Positions 24,048-34,336 of a stretch of 64,000 nt of DNA are shown here, in pieces. The DNA comes from Pedobacter sp. BMA (GTDB lineage: Bacteria; Bacteroidota; Bacteroidia; Sphingobacteriales; Sphingobacteriaceae). Position 1 is the stretch's first letter. Each line of letters starts with the position of its first letter. The notes below the pieces were generated by a model that did no database searches, was not told where the DNA came from, and saw nothing but the letters and a program-made list of their open reading frames with translations. Both the position numbers and the translations under genes were made by a program. The stretch covers positions 62,001-126,000 of the forward strand of contig NZ_LECU01000010.1 of assembly GCF_001027745.1 (NCBI RefSeq). The letters run 5' to 3'.

Positions 24048-26333
24048 ATGATTAAAAAAATTATCCTGCCTTGTCTTGTACTTTCTTCACTCGTGGCCTC
24101 GGCACAGCAGAATTTGGTGCAATATGTAAAACCCATTATCGGCACATCAAAAATGGGTCATACATATCCTGGCGCAACCGTTCCGTTCGGTGCCGTTCAA
24201 TTAAGTCCCGAAACCGATACCTTATCATATGAAGTAAATGGTAAATATAATGGCGACGTTTACAAATATTGCGCAGGTTACAAATACGAAGATAAAACCA
24301 TTACGGGCTTTAGCCATACGCACTTTAGTGGAACAGGCCATTCTGATTTAGGTGATTTCTTAATTATGCCAACCAAGGGGAAACTGCAACTAAATCCAGG
24401 TACGGCAGACAATCCTAAATCAGGCTATCGCTCAGCATACTCGCACGCCAACGAAACTGTTGAAGCCGGATATTACAAAGTTAAACTGGACGATGATAAC
24501 ATCACTGCAGAGCTAACAGCTACCAACAGGGTGGGGATGCACCAGTATACCTTTCCAAAATCAGATCAATCGCATATCATTTTGGATCTGATGGCAGGCA
24601 TTTACAATTATGAAGATAAAACCGTTTGGTCATACGTCCGCGTAGTGAATGATACACTGATTACGGGGTACAGGCAAACTTATGGTTGGGCCAGAACAAG
24701 AACGGTATTTTTTGCAATGAGCTTTTCTAAGCCATTCAAAAGTTATGGCAGAAAAAGTTTCGATGCTAAACAAGCCTACAGAGGATTCTGGGGTAAATTC
24801 AATCAGGATCAGAATTTTCCGGAAATAGCCGGTAAAAAAATCAAAATGTTCTTCGACTTTGACACCCAGGAAGGCGAAAAAGTGAAAATTAAATTTGCGT
24901 TATCACCGGTAAGTCAGGAAAACGCCTTGCAGAACATGCGTGCAGAAATTTCCGGCTGGGACTTTGAAAAAGTTAAAGCACAGGCACAATCAAACTGGAA
25001 TAAAGAACTAAATAAAATTCAGGTTACTACCAGCAACGATAATAAAATCAATTTCTATACGGCATTATACCATGCATTCATTAATCCAACAACCTATACC
25101 GATGTAAACGGGGAGTATAAGGGGCTTGATCAGGGCGTTCATAAAGCAGATGGATTTACAAACTACACTACGTTTTCGTTGTGGGATACTTACAGGGCAC
25201 TGCATCCATTCTTCAATATTGTTCAACCAGCGCGTAGCAATGATATGGTTAAATCCATGATGGCACATTACGATCAAAGCAGTTTACATATGTTACCAAT
25301 CTGGTCGCACTATGCAAACGATAACTGGTGTATGAGTGGCTATCATAGTGTCTCTGTCTTATCCGATGCGATAATAAAAGGTACTTATAATGGTGATGCC
25401 AACAAAGCCCTCGATGCCTGTATCACCACAGCTAAACACCGCGATTATGAAGGTATAGGATATTATATAGACAAAGGTTATATTCCTGCTGAACGCAGTG
25501 GTGTATCCGTGTCAAATACATTGGAATACGCTTATGATGACTGGTCTATTGCGCAGCTTGCTAAAAAGTTAAACCGCATGGATGTTTATGAAGAGTTTAT
25601 TAAACGTTCAAACAACTGGCGGAACAATTACGATAGCGCATCTGGTTTTATGCGTCCACGCCTGGCAGATGGCACTTTCAAAAAAGCTTTCGACTCAAAA
25701 GATACTGAGGGTCAGGGTTTCATTGAAGGCAACAGCTGGAATTACAGTTTCTTTGTACCTCATGACCCTGCTTCATTAATCGAAGTGATGGGGGGAAAAA
25801 AGAAGTTTGCAGCACGTTTGGACACGCTTTTTAGCATGCATTTGCCTGATGAATTTTTTGCCCATACCGAGGATATTACCCGCGAAGGTATTATCGGAGG
25901 ATATGTTCATGGAAATGAACCAGCACACCATGTGGCTTACCTGTACAACTGGACTGACGAAGTATATAAAGGACAGGCGCAAATTCGTCATATCCTTAAC
26001 ATGCAGTATAAACCTACCGCAGATGGATTGGGTGGCAATGATGATTGCGGGCAAATGAGTGCCTGGTATATGTTTTCGTCGATGGGCTTCTATCCTGTAG
26101 CACCCGGTTCGGATGTCTATTCGCTAGGTAGTCCGCTTGTAGATAAAGCAATTATTAACTTAGAGAACGGTAAAAATTTTACTGTCGAAGCCATAAATCA
26201 GAGCGCCAAAAATGTGTATGTACAAAAGGTGATGCTGAATGGGAAAGAAATCACGAGCCACCAGATTAAACATGCTGATATTATTAACGGTGGAAAGCTT
26301 AGCTTCTATATGAGTGCAAAACCAAAAAAATAA
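24048..26333 (+). CDS. GH92 family alpha-mannosidase
   Basis: A 761-residue exported enzyme (signal M-I-K-K-I-I-L-P-C-L-V-L-S-S-L-V-A-S-A-Q). It has the N-terminal GH92 beta-sandwich and a C-terminal (alpha/alpha)6 barrel. Landmarks are Y-V-K-P-I-I-G-T, F-S-H-T-H-F-S-G-T-G-H, L-E-Y-A-Y-D-D-W-S-I-A, E-G-N-S-W-N-Y-S-F, G-N-E-P-A-H-H and G-N-D-D-C-G-Q-M-S-A-W-Y. GH92 enzymes are Ca2+-dependent inverting exo-alpha-mannosidases; the linkage specificity is not predictable. It opens a cluster with GH125, a second GH92 and a GH95-like enzyme. A strong terminator follows it, so it is its own transcription unit. Confidence 0.94.
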   Translation: MIKKIILPCLVLSSLVASAQQNLVQYVKPIIGTSKMGHTYPGATVPFGAVQLSPETDTLSYEVNGKYNGDVYKYCAGYKYEDKTITGFSHTHFSGTGHSDLGDFLIMPTKGKLQLNPGTADNPKSGYRSAYSHANETVEAGYYKVKLDDDNITAELTATNRVGMHQYTFPKSDQSHIILDLMAGIYNYEDKTVWSYVRVVNDTLITGYRQTYGWARTRTVFFAMSFSKPFKSYGRKSFDAKQAYRGFWGKFNQDQNFPEIAGKKIKMFFDFDTQEGEKVKIKFALSPVSQENALQNMRAEISGWDFEKVKAQAQSNWNKELNKIQVTTSNDNKINFYTALYHAFINPTTYTDVNGEYKGLDQGVHKADGFTNYTTFSLWDTYRALHPFFNIVQPARSNDMVKSMMAHYDQSSLHMLPIWSHYANDNWCMSGYHSVSVLSDAIIKGTYNGDANKALDACITTAKHRDYEGIGYYIDKGYIPAERSGVSVSNTLEYAYDDWSIAQLAKKLNRMDVYEEFIKRSNNWRNNYDSASGFMRPRLADGTFKKAFDSKDTEGQGFIEGNSWNYSFFVPHDPASLIEVMGGKKKFAARLDTLFSMHLPDEFFAHTEDITREGIIGGYVHGNEPAHHVAYLYNWTDEVYKGQAQIRHILNMQYKPTADGLGGNDDCGQMSAWYMFSSMGFYPVAPGSDVYSLGSPLVDKAIINLENGKNFTVEAINQSAKNVYVQKVMLNGKEITSHQIKHADIINGGKLSFYMSAKPKK

Positions 26334-26360
26334 TTTAATCATACCTTTCTCCATATTCGA

Positions 26361-26387
26361 CCGCCAGCGTATGCTGGCGGTTTTTTC
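26361..26387 (+). terminator. Rho-independent terminator after the first GH92 gene
   Basis: CCGCCAGC and GCTGGCGG with a GTAT loop, followed by six T. Confidence 0.93.
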
Positions 26388-26588
26388 ATTTACAAGCTAT
26401 AAGAAAATCGATTTAGAAATACATATTTAAAGGTTTTCGATTTTGAACTTAAAAAAATTATCTTAATATTTGTTTTCGTTCTAACCAGATAATTTGCGAT
26501 ATCAGTCATAAACCTTTGATTTGCTGAACATCGTTTTAGGGTTGGCGATATTAAATTTATATAGAACCAAATCTCATCACACACAATA

Positions 26589-28013
26589 ATGAAAAGAAGA
26601 ACATTTATCCAGAGCTCAGGTATGTTGGGGGCAGGTGTACTTGCATCCAAATTTTCTCTTGCTTCTGAACTTTTTCCCGAATTTCCCGTTGTCAGGGTTG
26701 TTGCAGGAAAACGCCATTTTAAAAGTAAAGCCGTTGACTCTGCAATCAAAACGTTTCAGTCGAAGGTGAAAAATCCTGAATTGGCATGGCTCTTTGAAAA
26801 CTGCTTTCCAAATACACTTGACACAACAGTTTATTATAATGAAAAAAATGGTCGTCCTGATACCTACGTAATCACCGGGGATATTGATGCCATGTGGCTA
26901 CGTGACAGCTCTGCACAGGTTTGGCCTTATTTGCAGTTTGTGAATGAGGATGAGCCACTGAAGAGATTGATAGCTGGCGTAATCATCCATCAAACCAAAT
27001 GCGTTTTGAAAGACCCTTATGCCAACGCTTTCTACGGTGATGCAAATAAGGTAGGAGAGTGGAAAACCGATAAAACAGATATGCAGGCCGGCGTTCACGA
27101 GCGTAAATGGGAAATCGATTCGCTGTGCTATCCTATTCGTTTAGCCTACCATTACTGGAAGAAAACCGGAGATAAAACACCTTTCGATGCAGATTGGAAA
27201 AAAGGGATTGAAGCTACACTAAAAACTTTTAAAGAGCAGCAGCGTAAAACTGGTCATGGTCCTTATCATTTTCAACGGGAAACCACGCAGCCAACAGACT
27301 CACAGCCTATGGCAGGATATGGCTTTCCGGTTAATCCTGTAGGTTTGATCTGTTCTGCCTTCCGCCCCAGCGATGATGCAACAATTTTTCCATTTTTAGT
27401 TCCATCTAACTTTTTTGCTGTTTCTAGCTTGAAACAGGCTGCCGAAATGATCAAAGCCCTGCAGGCGGATCAGTCGCTTGAAAGCAATTTGCTGAATCTT
27501 GCCGACGAAGTGAATGCCGCTTTGCAAAAACACGCAATTGTTAACCATCCAAAATATGGAAAAATCTATGCCTTTGAGGTCGATGGATTTGGAAGCAATT
27601 ACATGATGGATGATTCAAATGTGCCAAGCTTGCTTAGTTTGCCCTATCTGGGCGCTATGAAAATTGAAGATCCAATTTACCAGAACACCCGTAAATTTGC
27701 TTTATCGAAAGATAACCCATATTTCTTTAAAGGCACAGCAGCCGAAGGAATTGGCGGCCCGCATGTTGGTCAGGATATGATTTGGCCAATGAGTATTACG
27801 ATGAGGGCGCTGACCTCAACAGACGATCCAGAGATCAAATTATGCATCCAGACATTGCAAAAAACACATGGAGGTAAAGGCTTCATGCATGAATCTTTCC
27901 ATAAAGATAATCCTGAAAAATTTACCAGAGCATGGTTTGCCTGGTCCAACACCTTGTTTGGTGAGTTGTTATGGAGAACATACCACGAAAAACCTGCTTT
28001 ACTTAACGGATAA
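26589..28013 (+). CDS. GH125 family exo-alpha-1,6-mannosidase
   Basis: A 474-residue (alpha/alpha)6-barrel glycosidase. The N-terminus K-R-R-T-F-I-Q followed by a hydrophobic G-M-L-G-A-G-V-L-A-S stretch resembles a twin-arginine export signal. GH125 landmarks are G-D-I-D-A-M-W-L-R-D-S-S-A-Q-V-W-P-Y, F-E-V-D-G-F-G-S-N-Y-M-M-D-D-S-N-V-P, and G-G-P-H-V-G-Q-D-M-I-W-P-M-S. Characterised GH125 enzymes remove alpha-1,6-linked mannose from N-glycans or yeast mannan. The flanking GH92 genes support joint attack on an alpha-mannoside. Confidence 0.93.
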   Translation: MKRRTFIQSSGMLGAGVLASKFSLASELFPEFPVVRVVAGKRHFKSKAVDSAIKTFQSKVKNPELAWLFENCFPNTLDTTVYYNEKNGRPDTYVITGDIDAMWLRDSSAQVWPYLQFVNEDEPLKRLIAGVIIHQTKCVLKDPYANAFYGDANKVGEWKTDKTDMQAGVHERKWEIDSLCYPIRLAYHYWKKTGDKTPFDADWKKGIEATLKTFKEQQRKTGHGPYHFQRETTQPTDSQPMAGYGFPVNPVGLICSAFRPSDDATIFPFLVPSNFFAVSSLKQAAEMIKALQADQSLESNLLNLADEVNAALQKHAIVNHPKYGKIYAFEVDGFGSNYMMDDSNVPSLLSLPYLGAMKIEDPIYQNTRKFALSKDNPYFFKGTAAEGIGGPHVGQDMIWPMSITMRALTSTDDPEIKLCIQTLQKTHGGKGFMHESFHKDNPEKFTRAWFAWSNTLFGELLWRTYHEKPALLNG

Positions 28014-28017
28014 AAAC

Positions 28018-28057
28018 AAAGCCCTCATTTGGAAAAAAAAATACCAGTGGGGGCTTT
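28018..28057. terminator. Weak hairpin after the GH125 gene
   Basis: AAAGCCC and GGGCTTT arms surround an A-rich loop. There is no long T-run, so this may be an attenuator-like or weak terminator. Confidence 0.4.
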
Positions 28058-28073
28058 AACTTTGTAATCAACT

Positions 28074-28265
28074 ATGCTACTTAATGATAATATACCAACA
28101 TCTCTATTGTTAGATGTGAAGCCGGGAGATGAAATTACAAGCGCCGAAATTTCGGGTGTAGTGCATAAAATCGAAATTCAGGAAACAGATGATTTTCTGC
28201 TTTTTATATTCATTCTGGAAGATAAGCAAGAATTAGCGATTAAAAAGTTGAGGCAAGTGTGTTAA
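28074..28265 (+). CDS. Hypothetical protein, 63 aa
   Basis: A small acidic protein with alternating beta-like segments (V-K-P-G-D-E-I-T-S-A-E-I, D-F-L-L-F-I-F-I-L-E-D-K). There is no signal peptide or membrane helix. It sits between the GH125 gene and the second GH92 gene on the same strand but shows no link to glycan breakdown. No family recognised. Confidence 0.45.
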   Translation: MLLNDNIPTSLLLDVKPGDEITSAEISGVVHKIEIQETDDFLLFIFILEDKQELAIKKLRQVC

Positions 28266-28436
28266 AAATCACCGGTTACAGACAGCTGATGTAAGTTTTT
28301 AGCTTTCCTTCTATGTATCCTGTTTTTTAATTCTTAAATAAATTAAGGTCTTACGGGAGTAACGTTATCATATTTAATCACCTTATGTCAATCGGTTTAA
28401 TGTATTCAACTATCAAATAAAACGATTTATAATCAA

Positions 28437-30590
28437 ATGAAACTACTAACCAGGTATATATTTGTTGTTTTATCGCTAATGATAACACAAGCGGTAAAAT
28501 CCCAGAACCAGAAGAAAAACACTTTAACCAATTATGTAAACCCCTTTATTGGCACGGCACCATTAACTGACCCTAAAATTTTAGGATACGAATTGCCAGA
28601 GGGCTGGCGCTCATGGGCCGGTCTATGCTTTCCGGGCAGCTCACTGCCAAACGCAATGGTTCAGCTTAGTCCCATTACCGAGTATGGTTCAGGTGCCGGC
28701 TATGAGTATGAGGATGATGTAATTCTGGGATTCGCCCATACTAATAAAGGTCATTGGAACCTTTGCAACGTGCCTGTTTTGCCTATGTCAAAGCCTGGTA
28801 CCCATTTTGGATCAAAGTTTTCTCACCAAAAAGAAAGTGCGTCGCCCGGGTTCTATCAGGTTTATTTAAGCGACTATCAGGTTAACGTAAACCTGACTTC
28901 CACTTTAAGATGTGGTTTTCATCAATATGAATTTAAAGACAATCAGGACCGGCAGGTATTATTTGATCTCGCAAAAGCCAATAGCCGGGTGTCTGACTGG
29001 AATATATCGCAGGATGGTGATTATGCGGTGAAAGGCTTTCAGAACGGGGAGAACGTATATTTTTATGCGGTTTCAAACACCAAAATAGACAGACTAGAGA
29101 AAAAAGAAGAAGGGAAAAATAGCGGCTATGCCATTCTTCATTTAAGCGATGGACAAACAAGGCCGGTAGAGCTTAAAATTGGTCTTTCGTTTGTAAGCGT
29201 CGAAAATGCAAGGGAGAATCTGGAAAGTGAAATCGGCTCAAAAACTTTTACACAGGTTAAAGCGGCTGCAGCGACTCAATGGGAGAAATTGCTGTCTGCA
29301 ATCCAGGTAAAAGGGGGCACCAGTAAACAAAAGGTCATGTTGTATTCCAGTCTCTACAGGTCATTTCTTTGGCCGGCTTTACGCAGTGACGTAAACGGTC
29401 AGTTTAAAGATGCTAAGGGACAGGTGACCAAATCTGATTTCAGGTACTACACGGAGCCATCCCTGTGGGATACATACCGCAATAAGGATGTACTGTTGGG
29501 ATTGATTACTCCGGATGTTACGCTTGACGTTATTAAGTCGATGATCGATGTCGGGCAAAAACGGGGGTTCATGCCTACTTTTTTTCATGGCGATCACGGT
29601 ACTTCATCCGTTGCGGGTGCTTATCTCCGGGGAATAGATCAGTTTGATATCAAGGCGGCATATCAGATTTTTTTGAAAAATGCGAACGTAGAAGGCGGAG
29701 CACGTCCTTTTATCAAAGAATATATTGAAAAAGGATATATTTCTGATCCGGATATTAAAAATCCACATGTTGAAACGAAAGCCAAAGCAGGGGTGTCCAA
29801 AACACTCGAATATGCTTATGACGATTATTCGCTGGCTCAAATTGCAAAGAAACTTGGCGACTCCAGCAATTACAGAAGCCTCATGGCCAGGTCCGGAAAC
29901 TATAAAAATATGTTCGATCCTGGCACACGATTCATGAGAGGGCGACTTGAAAATGGCAACTGGATAAAGCCATTCAATCCCCAGTATCCCTATTACGAAT
30001 ACATGTACCGGGAGGCAAACGCATGGCAGGTTTCCTTTTATGCACCTCACGACATGCCGGGTTTAATTCGATTGTATGGCGGTGCAGCAGGCTTTGAATC
30101 AAAACTCGATTCTCTGTTTACACTTCCCTGGAATCCAAAATATATTGCCCGGAATGTTGAAACGATGATTGGACAATATTGCCAGGGTAACCAGCCAGAT
30201 CATGAAGCGCCTTTTGCCTATACTTTTATTGGCAAACCCGAAAAATCTCAGAAAATTATTGATAAGATATTAAATGAACTATATGGAATAGGCAAGGAAG
30301 GCCTTGCACTTTCAGGAATGGATGATGCAGGGGAAATGTCTTCATGGTATGTGTTCAGCGCTTTGGGTATCTATCCGTTCTCTGCAACTGATCCAAATTA
30401 CATTGTTACCGTACCGTTGTTCGATGAAATTAAATGGAAAACCAGTAGTGGTAAACTGCTGATCATTAAAAAGCCCTTCATAGGAAGAAAACTCACGGCG
30501 ATAAAGGTAAATGGTAAGAAGATTCCTGGATATTTTATATCTCACGATGTGTTTAGAAATGGCGGCACAGTGGAAATGGTTACAGAGTAA
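28437..30590 (+). CDS. GH92 family glycosidase (second copy)
   Basis: A 717-residue exported GH92 enzyme (signal ends A-V-K-S-Q). It keeps the family layout but is clearly diverged from the copy at 24 kb. It has Y-V-N-P-F-I-G-T, F-A-H-T-N-K-G-H-W, L-E-Y-A-Y-D-D-Y-S-L-A, R-E-A-N-A-W-Q-V-S-F, G-N-Q-P-D-H-E and M-D-D-A-G-E-M-S-S-W-Y. The changes T-H-F-S-G to T-N-K-G-H and E-G-N-S-W to E-A-N-A-W suggest a different linkage or aglycone preference. It belongs to the same mannoside-trimming cluster as its neighbours. Confidence 0.92.
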   Translation: MKLLTRYIFVVLSLMITQAVKSQNQKKNTLTNYVNPFIGTAPLTDPKILGYELPEGWRSWAGLCFPGSSLPNAMVQLSPITEYGSGAGYEYEDDVILGFAHTNKGHWNLCNVPVLPMSKPGTHFGSKFSHQKESASPGFYQVYLSDYQVNVNLTSTLRCGFHQYEFKDNQDRQVLFDLAKANSRVSDWNISQDGDYAVKGFQNGENVYFYAVSNTKIDRLEKKEEGKNSGYAILHLSDGQTRPVELKIGLSFVSVENARENLESEIGSKTFTQVKAAAATQWEKLLSAIQVKGGTSKQKVMLYSSLYRSFLWPALRSDVNGQFKDAKGQVTKSDFRYYTEPSLWDTYRNKDVLLGLITPDVTLDVIKSMIDVGQKRGFMPTFFHGDHGTSSVAGAYLRGIDQFDIKAAYQIFLKNANVEGGARPFIKEYIEKGYISDPDIKNPHVETKAKAGVSKTLEYAYDDYSLAQIAKKLGDSSNYRSLMARSGNYKNMFDPGTRFMRGRLENGNWIKPFNPQYPYYEYMYREANAWQVSFYAPHDMPGLIRLYGGAAGFESKLDSLFTLPWNPKYIARNVETMIGQYCQGNQPDHEAPFAYTFIGKPEKSQKIIDKILNELYGIGKEGLALSGMDDAGEMSSWYVFSALGIYPFSATDPNYIVTVPLFDEIKWKTSSGKLLIIKKPFIGRKLTAIKVNGKKIPGYFISHDVFRNGGTVEMVTE

Positions 30591-30731
30591 TCACAATTTT
30601 TACTTTTGACCATATAAATGTGATCATTAAGCAATTTTACCCCTAATTGTTTACGATTTTCTATCCTCTGTCCTTTTGTGATGCTTTAAATTTGCTGCCG
30701 GAGTATTTTAAAACATCATACAAAAGTTTAT

Positions 30732-32969
30732 ATGAAAATCTTTCTGACCATCTTATGTTGTCTAATTGCACAGTACCAGTTGTTTGCCCAAACCATAAAC
30801 TGGGAGCAGTTCATGGCAAAGCAGAATATGAAATGGGAGCAATTGGGAAAAGACTATTATAGCGGTATTACTTTAGGTAATGGATTAATGGGCCTGAATA
30901 TTTACCAGGCGGGCGATAGTACCATCAGGCTTGACGTAGGCAGATCAGATGTAATTGATGTGAGGGCACAACTTATGCCAGAGGCTGGTAAGCTCTATAC
31001 TAAGGCCCGACTCCCTATCGGGCATTTTATGGTGAACGTTAGGGGGAAAATACTCCGGGCAGATATTCAGCTTCATCTTTATGATGCAATAGCCTCAGGT
31101 AAAATATTTACTGATCAGGGAACAATTGATGTTGCAGCTTATGTTGATGCTAAACATGAGGTCATCCATATTGAATTGAAAGACCAGCAAAACAGGAAGC
31201 TCGACTGGAAATGGGAGCAGGAAAGAAGTGTAAGTTTTAGATACATGCAGAGTCACCCGACTGACAAACCCAAAACCTATCCAGATAATCCACCGGTTGT
31301 GAGGAAGAATATCAATGAATTTGTAGTTTACCATCAGCCATTATTAAATCATGGGGGATATAGCACTGTCTTTAAAGCCTCAAAAGATGAGATGTTGGTT
31401 TCTGTTGGCTACGATGCTACTGCCAGTGCTGATGAAGATCTGGAAGCCATCAACAGTATTAGGGGTTTTGAAAAGGATATTAATCACCTCAAAAATCACA
31501 AGTCCTGGTGGCACCAGTATTACCAGAAAAGTTTTGTAAGCCTGCCAGATAAGAGGATGGAAAACTTCTATTGGATCCAGCTATATAAACTCGCTTCAAT
31601 TACACGGGAAAATAAAATACTCATTGATTTGATGGGTCCCTGGGCCAGTTCAACACCGTGGCCTGCGATCTGGTGGAACCTGAATACCCAGCTTACCTAT
31701 TCACCTGTTTTTGCTGCCAATCACCTTGAACTCACCAAACCGTTATTCCAGTCTTTCAAAACCAATCTTCAGAACTTGATTAATAATGCTCCCGAGAAGT
31801 GGCGCTATAATTCTGCCTTCATAGGCCGTAGCTCATCTTACGATCTGATTAGCCCCACCAATGAAGCAGATATGGTAAAAGGCCCTTTTGAAGCAGGTAA
31901 CCTGACCTGGATGATGTATTATTATTATAAATATTATGAGTATACGGGGGATAAGCAGCTATTGAAAACCGAAATTTATCCTTTATTGAAACGATCAGTT
32001 AATTTTCTCTTACATCTCTTATACAAAGATGAGCAGGGGATTTATCATCTGCCGCTATCTCATTCACCGGAGTATAAAAATGCCGTAGACGCTAACTATT
32101 CGCTTGCCAGCTTAAATTGGGGACTGAATACCCTTATATCCATCAATACTAGTCAGGGAATAAAGGATGGAGATGAGGCCAAATGGAGGGAAGTGCTTAA
32201 AAACCTTACCGCGTACCCAAAGGGTGAAGATGGTTTCCTGATTGGCAAGGATGTAGCGCTCACTTCATCACACAGGCATTATTCTCATCTCTTAATGATT
32301 TATCCTTATGGCCTGGTAAACTGGGACCACGAAAATGAACGGGCGCTTATCCTCAAATCGGTTAATCACTGGATTTCTCTGAAAGGGGCACTTCAGGGAT
32401 ACACCTACACCGGCTCGGCCAGTATGTTCGCGCAAATGGGAAATGGGGATAAAAGTTATGCGCTCTTGAATGAACTCTTTAATAAGTACATCCAACCCAA
32501 TACCCTTTATAAAGAATCTGGTCCGGTAATCGAAACACCCCTGGCGGCCGCAACGTCGATACAGGAACTACTTCTGCAAAACTGGAATGATAAAATCAGG
32601 ATCTTCCCAGCTATACCGGAATCATGGAAAGATGTTTCCTTTAAGAATTTAAGAACTGACGGCGCCTTTCTGATAAGTGCGAACAGGAGAAATGGAAAAA
32701 CAAATTCCATCCAGATCAATAGCCTTATAGGTGGTGGCTGCATAATTTCGTCGGATATTACTAATTTCGAAGTCACTTCGAATAAAAGAAAATCACTGCA
32801 ATTTGAACAGAAAACAGTGGGAGCAAAGGTTGAGATCAGATTTTCTGGTTTGTTAGCCAATGAAATAATCAGCGTTAATGCGAAGGATAATGCTGTTAAA
32901 AACCTTTCGGTAAGCTACAGTCATCATGCAGACTGGTACTGGGGGTATAATAGTTTGACTATGAAATAA
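30732..32969 (+). CDS. GH95-like glycoside hydrolase (alpha-L-fucosidase type)
   Basis: A 745-residue exported protein (signal M-K-I-F-L-T-I-L-C-C-L-I-A-Q). The N-terminal beta domain (L-G-N-G-L-M-G-L-N) is followed by an (alpha/alpha)6 barrel with W-A-S-S-T-P-W-P-A-I-W-W-N-L-N-T-Q and R-H-Y-S-H-L-L. The C-terminal block P-L-A-A-A-T-S-I-Q-E-L-L-L-Q-N-W-N-D-K-I-R-I-F-P is characteristic of GH95-type enzymes. GH95 members remove alpha-L-fucose or alpha-L-galactose. The spacing (141 nt after the second GH92) permits co-transcription. A fucose-removing step would fit N-glycan use, but the assignment is by motif only. Confidence 0.8.
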   Translation: MKIFLTILCCLIAQYQLFAQTINWEQFMAKQNMKWEQLGKDYYSGITLGNGLMGLNIYQAGDSTIRLDVGRSDVIDVRAQLMPEAGKLYTKARLPIGHFMVNVRGKILRADIQLHLYDAIASGKIFTDQGTIDVAAYVDAKHEVIHIELKDQQNRKLDWKWEQERSVSFRYMQSHPTDKPKTYPDNPPVVRKNINEFVVYHQPLLNHGGYSTVFKASKDEMLVSVGYDATASADEDLEAINSIRGFEKDINHLKNHKSWWHQYYQKSFVSLPDKRMENFYWIQLYKLASITRENKILIDLMGPWASSTPWPAIWWNLNTQLTYSPVFAANHLELTKPLFQSFKTNLQNLINNAPEKWRYNSAFIGRSSSYDLISPTNEADMVKGPFEAGNLTWMMYYYYKYYEYTGDKQLLKTEIYPLLKRSVNFLLHLLYKDEQGIYHLPLSHSPEYKNAVDANYSLASLNWGLNTLISINTSQGIKDGDEAKWREVLKNLTAYPKGEDGFLIGKDVALTSSHRHYSHLLMIYPYGLVNWDHENERALILKSVNHWISLKGALQGYTYTGSASMFAQMGNGDKSYALLNELFNKYIQPNTLYKESGPVIETPLAAATSIQELLLQNWNDKIRIFPAIPESWKDVSFKNLRTDGAFLISANRRNGKTNSIQINSLIGGGCIISSDITNFEVTSNKRKSLQFEQKTVGAKVEIRFSGLLANEIISVNAKDNAVKNLSVSYSHHADWYWGYNSLTMK

Positions 32970-32993
32970 TGCCAGGAAGTGAATTTAAGTGTC

Positions 32994-33929
32994 TTATGTA
33001 GATTTCAGGAAATCAATGTTTCTTTTCAATCCCGAAAGTTTAGTTCGCTTAACCGCCGAACCTTTAAATACTTTTTTGAAAACTTCATCAGTGATTTCAG
33101 TCAGGTCGCTGGTCTTAAGGTCAAGCAATCCCGAATCGGGTTGGAAGGCCTCCTCCTGGTGCACTTTTGAAAAGCGATTCCAGGGGCAAACGTCCTGGCA
33201 AACGTCACAACCAAACATCCAGTTATCCATTTTATCTTTAAACTGAGTAGGGATTTCGTTTTTAAGTTCGATGGTGAGATAGGATATGCATTTGGTTCCA
33301 TCTACCACCTGAGGTGCGATGATAGCATCTGTAGGACATGCATCCAGGCATCGTGTACAGGTACCGCAATGATCAGTTTGAAAGGGATGGTCATAATCCA
33401 GTTCAAGGTCTACAATTAGTTCGGCAAGGAAGAAAAATGAGCCCTCAGTTTTACTGATCAGATTAGAATTTTTTCCGATCCAGCCAATGCCGGATTTCTT
33501 TGCCCAGGCCCTGTCGAGTACGGGTGCCGAATCTACGAATGCCCTGCCATTTACCGCACCGATGTTTTCCTCTATAAAAACGGTAAGCGCTTTCAATTTT
33601 TCTTTTATCACATAATGGTAATCCTGACCATATGCATACTTTGAAATTTTTGGCGCGGTAGGATCGGCCTGTTTCTCATTGGTATAATAGTTAAGCGATA
33701 GCGAAATAACCGATTTTGCATCATCAACCAAAAGGCGCGGGTCCAGCCTCTTGTCGAAATAGTTTTCCATGTATTTCATCTCACCGTGATGATTTTGGTT
33801 CAGCCATTTTTCTAAGCGTGGTGCTTCTTCCTCGAGAAACTCAGCTTTGGAAATACCGCAGGCCATAAAGCCCAAACGTATGGCTTCATCTTTAATCAGC
33901 TTGCTATATTTTACCTTATTTAAGTACAC
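32994..33929 (-). CDS. queG: Epoxyqueuosine reductase QueG
   Basis: A 311-residue cobalamin- and Fe-S-dependent enzyme that makes the last step of queuosine at tRNA position 34. Two 4Fe-4S motifs are visible: [12 protein letters not shown] and [11 protein letters not shown]. The catalytic-region segment [15 protein letters not shown] is present, and the length is close to typical. The start codon is GTG (M-Y-L-N-K-V); a TATCTTTG -7 box lies 7 nt upstream at 33937-33944. Confidence 0.95.
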   Translation of the reverse strand: MYLNKVKYSKLIKDEAIRLGFMACGISKAEFLEEEAPRLEKWLNQNHHGEMKYMENYFDKRLDPRLLVDDAKSVISLSLNYYTNEKQADPTAPKISKYAYGQDYHYVIKEKLKALTVFIEENIGAVNGRAFVDSAPVLDRAWAKKSGIGWIGKNSNLISKTEGSFFFLAELIVDLELDYDHPFQTDHCGTCTRCLDACPTDAIIAPQVVDGTKCISYLTIELKNEIPTQFKDKMDNWMFGCDVCQDVCPWNRFSKVHQEEAFQPDSGLLDLKTSDLTEITDEVFKKVFKGSAVKRTKLSGLKRNIDFLKST

Positions 33930-33936
33930 GGATTTG

Positions 33937-33944
33937 CAAAGATA
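33937..33944 (-). promoter_or_regulatory. -7 box TATCTTTG of queG
   Basis: On the minus strand TATCTTTG is followed by 7 nt and the GTG start, implying a nearly leaderless transcript. Confidence 0.45.
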
Positions 33945-34066
33945 AGGCTTACAATCAAAACATTTTCATTAATCACTTGTTCTAAATGCAAACACTAAAT
34001 TAATTAATTGGGGTTCTTTAATATTTGTTTATAATATTTGGAGAACCCGGATTCAACTGCAAAACC

Positions 34067-34273
34067 ATGGAAGAAATAGATCCAAAACATACGGAATCTG
34101 GAGAAGCTCCAAAACCGATAGAAAAAGATTACGAGAATCATAAAGAAGATCCGGGACCAGCAAAACCTGCCGTTACTGAAAAGGACGAAAACGGTGCAGG
34201 CTCGGTATTGAAATGGATTTTGCCGATAGCTGTAATTATTGGCTTAATTGTCTGGTTTGCGCTTAGGAAGTAA
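34067..34273 (+). CDS. Small single-span membrane protein
   Basis: A 68-residue protein starting M-E-E-I-D-P-K-H-T. The frame extends 14 codons upstream, but this ATG is preferred. The first 45 residues are charged and Pro/Glu/Lys-rich, followed by one transmembrane helix (W-I-L-P-I-A-V-I-I-G-L-I-V-W-F-A-L) and a short basic tail R-K. This is a tail-anchored-like topology with a disordered soluble domain. No family is recognised. A very strong terminator follows. Confidence 0.6.
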   Translation: MEEIDPKHTESGEAPKPIEKDYENHKEDPGPAKPAVTEKDENGAGSVLKWILPIAVIIGLIVWFALRK

Positions 34274-34286
34274 GGTCATTCATTTC

Positions 34287-34328
34287 ATAACAAGAAAGCC
34301 AGTTCAAACGAACTGGCTTTCTTGTTAT
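34287..34328. terminator. Strong bidirectional terminator (18-bp perfect stem)
   Basis: ATAACAAGAAAGCCAGTT and AACTGGCTTTCTTGTTAT pair perfectly over a 6-nt loop between two convergent genes. Confidence 0.9.
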
Positions 34329-34336
34329 ATGTAAAT

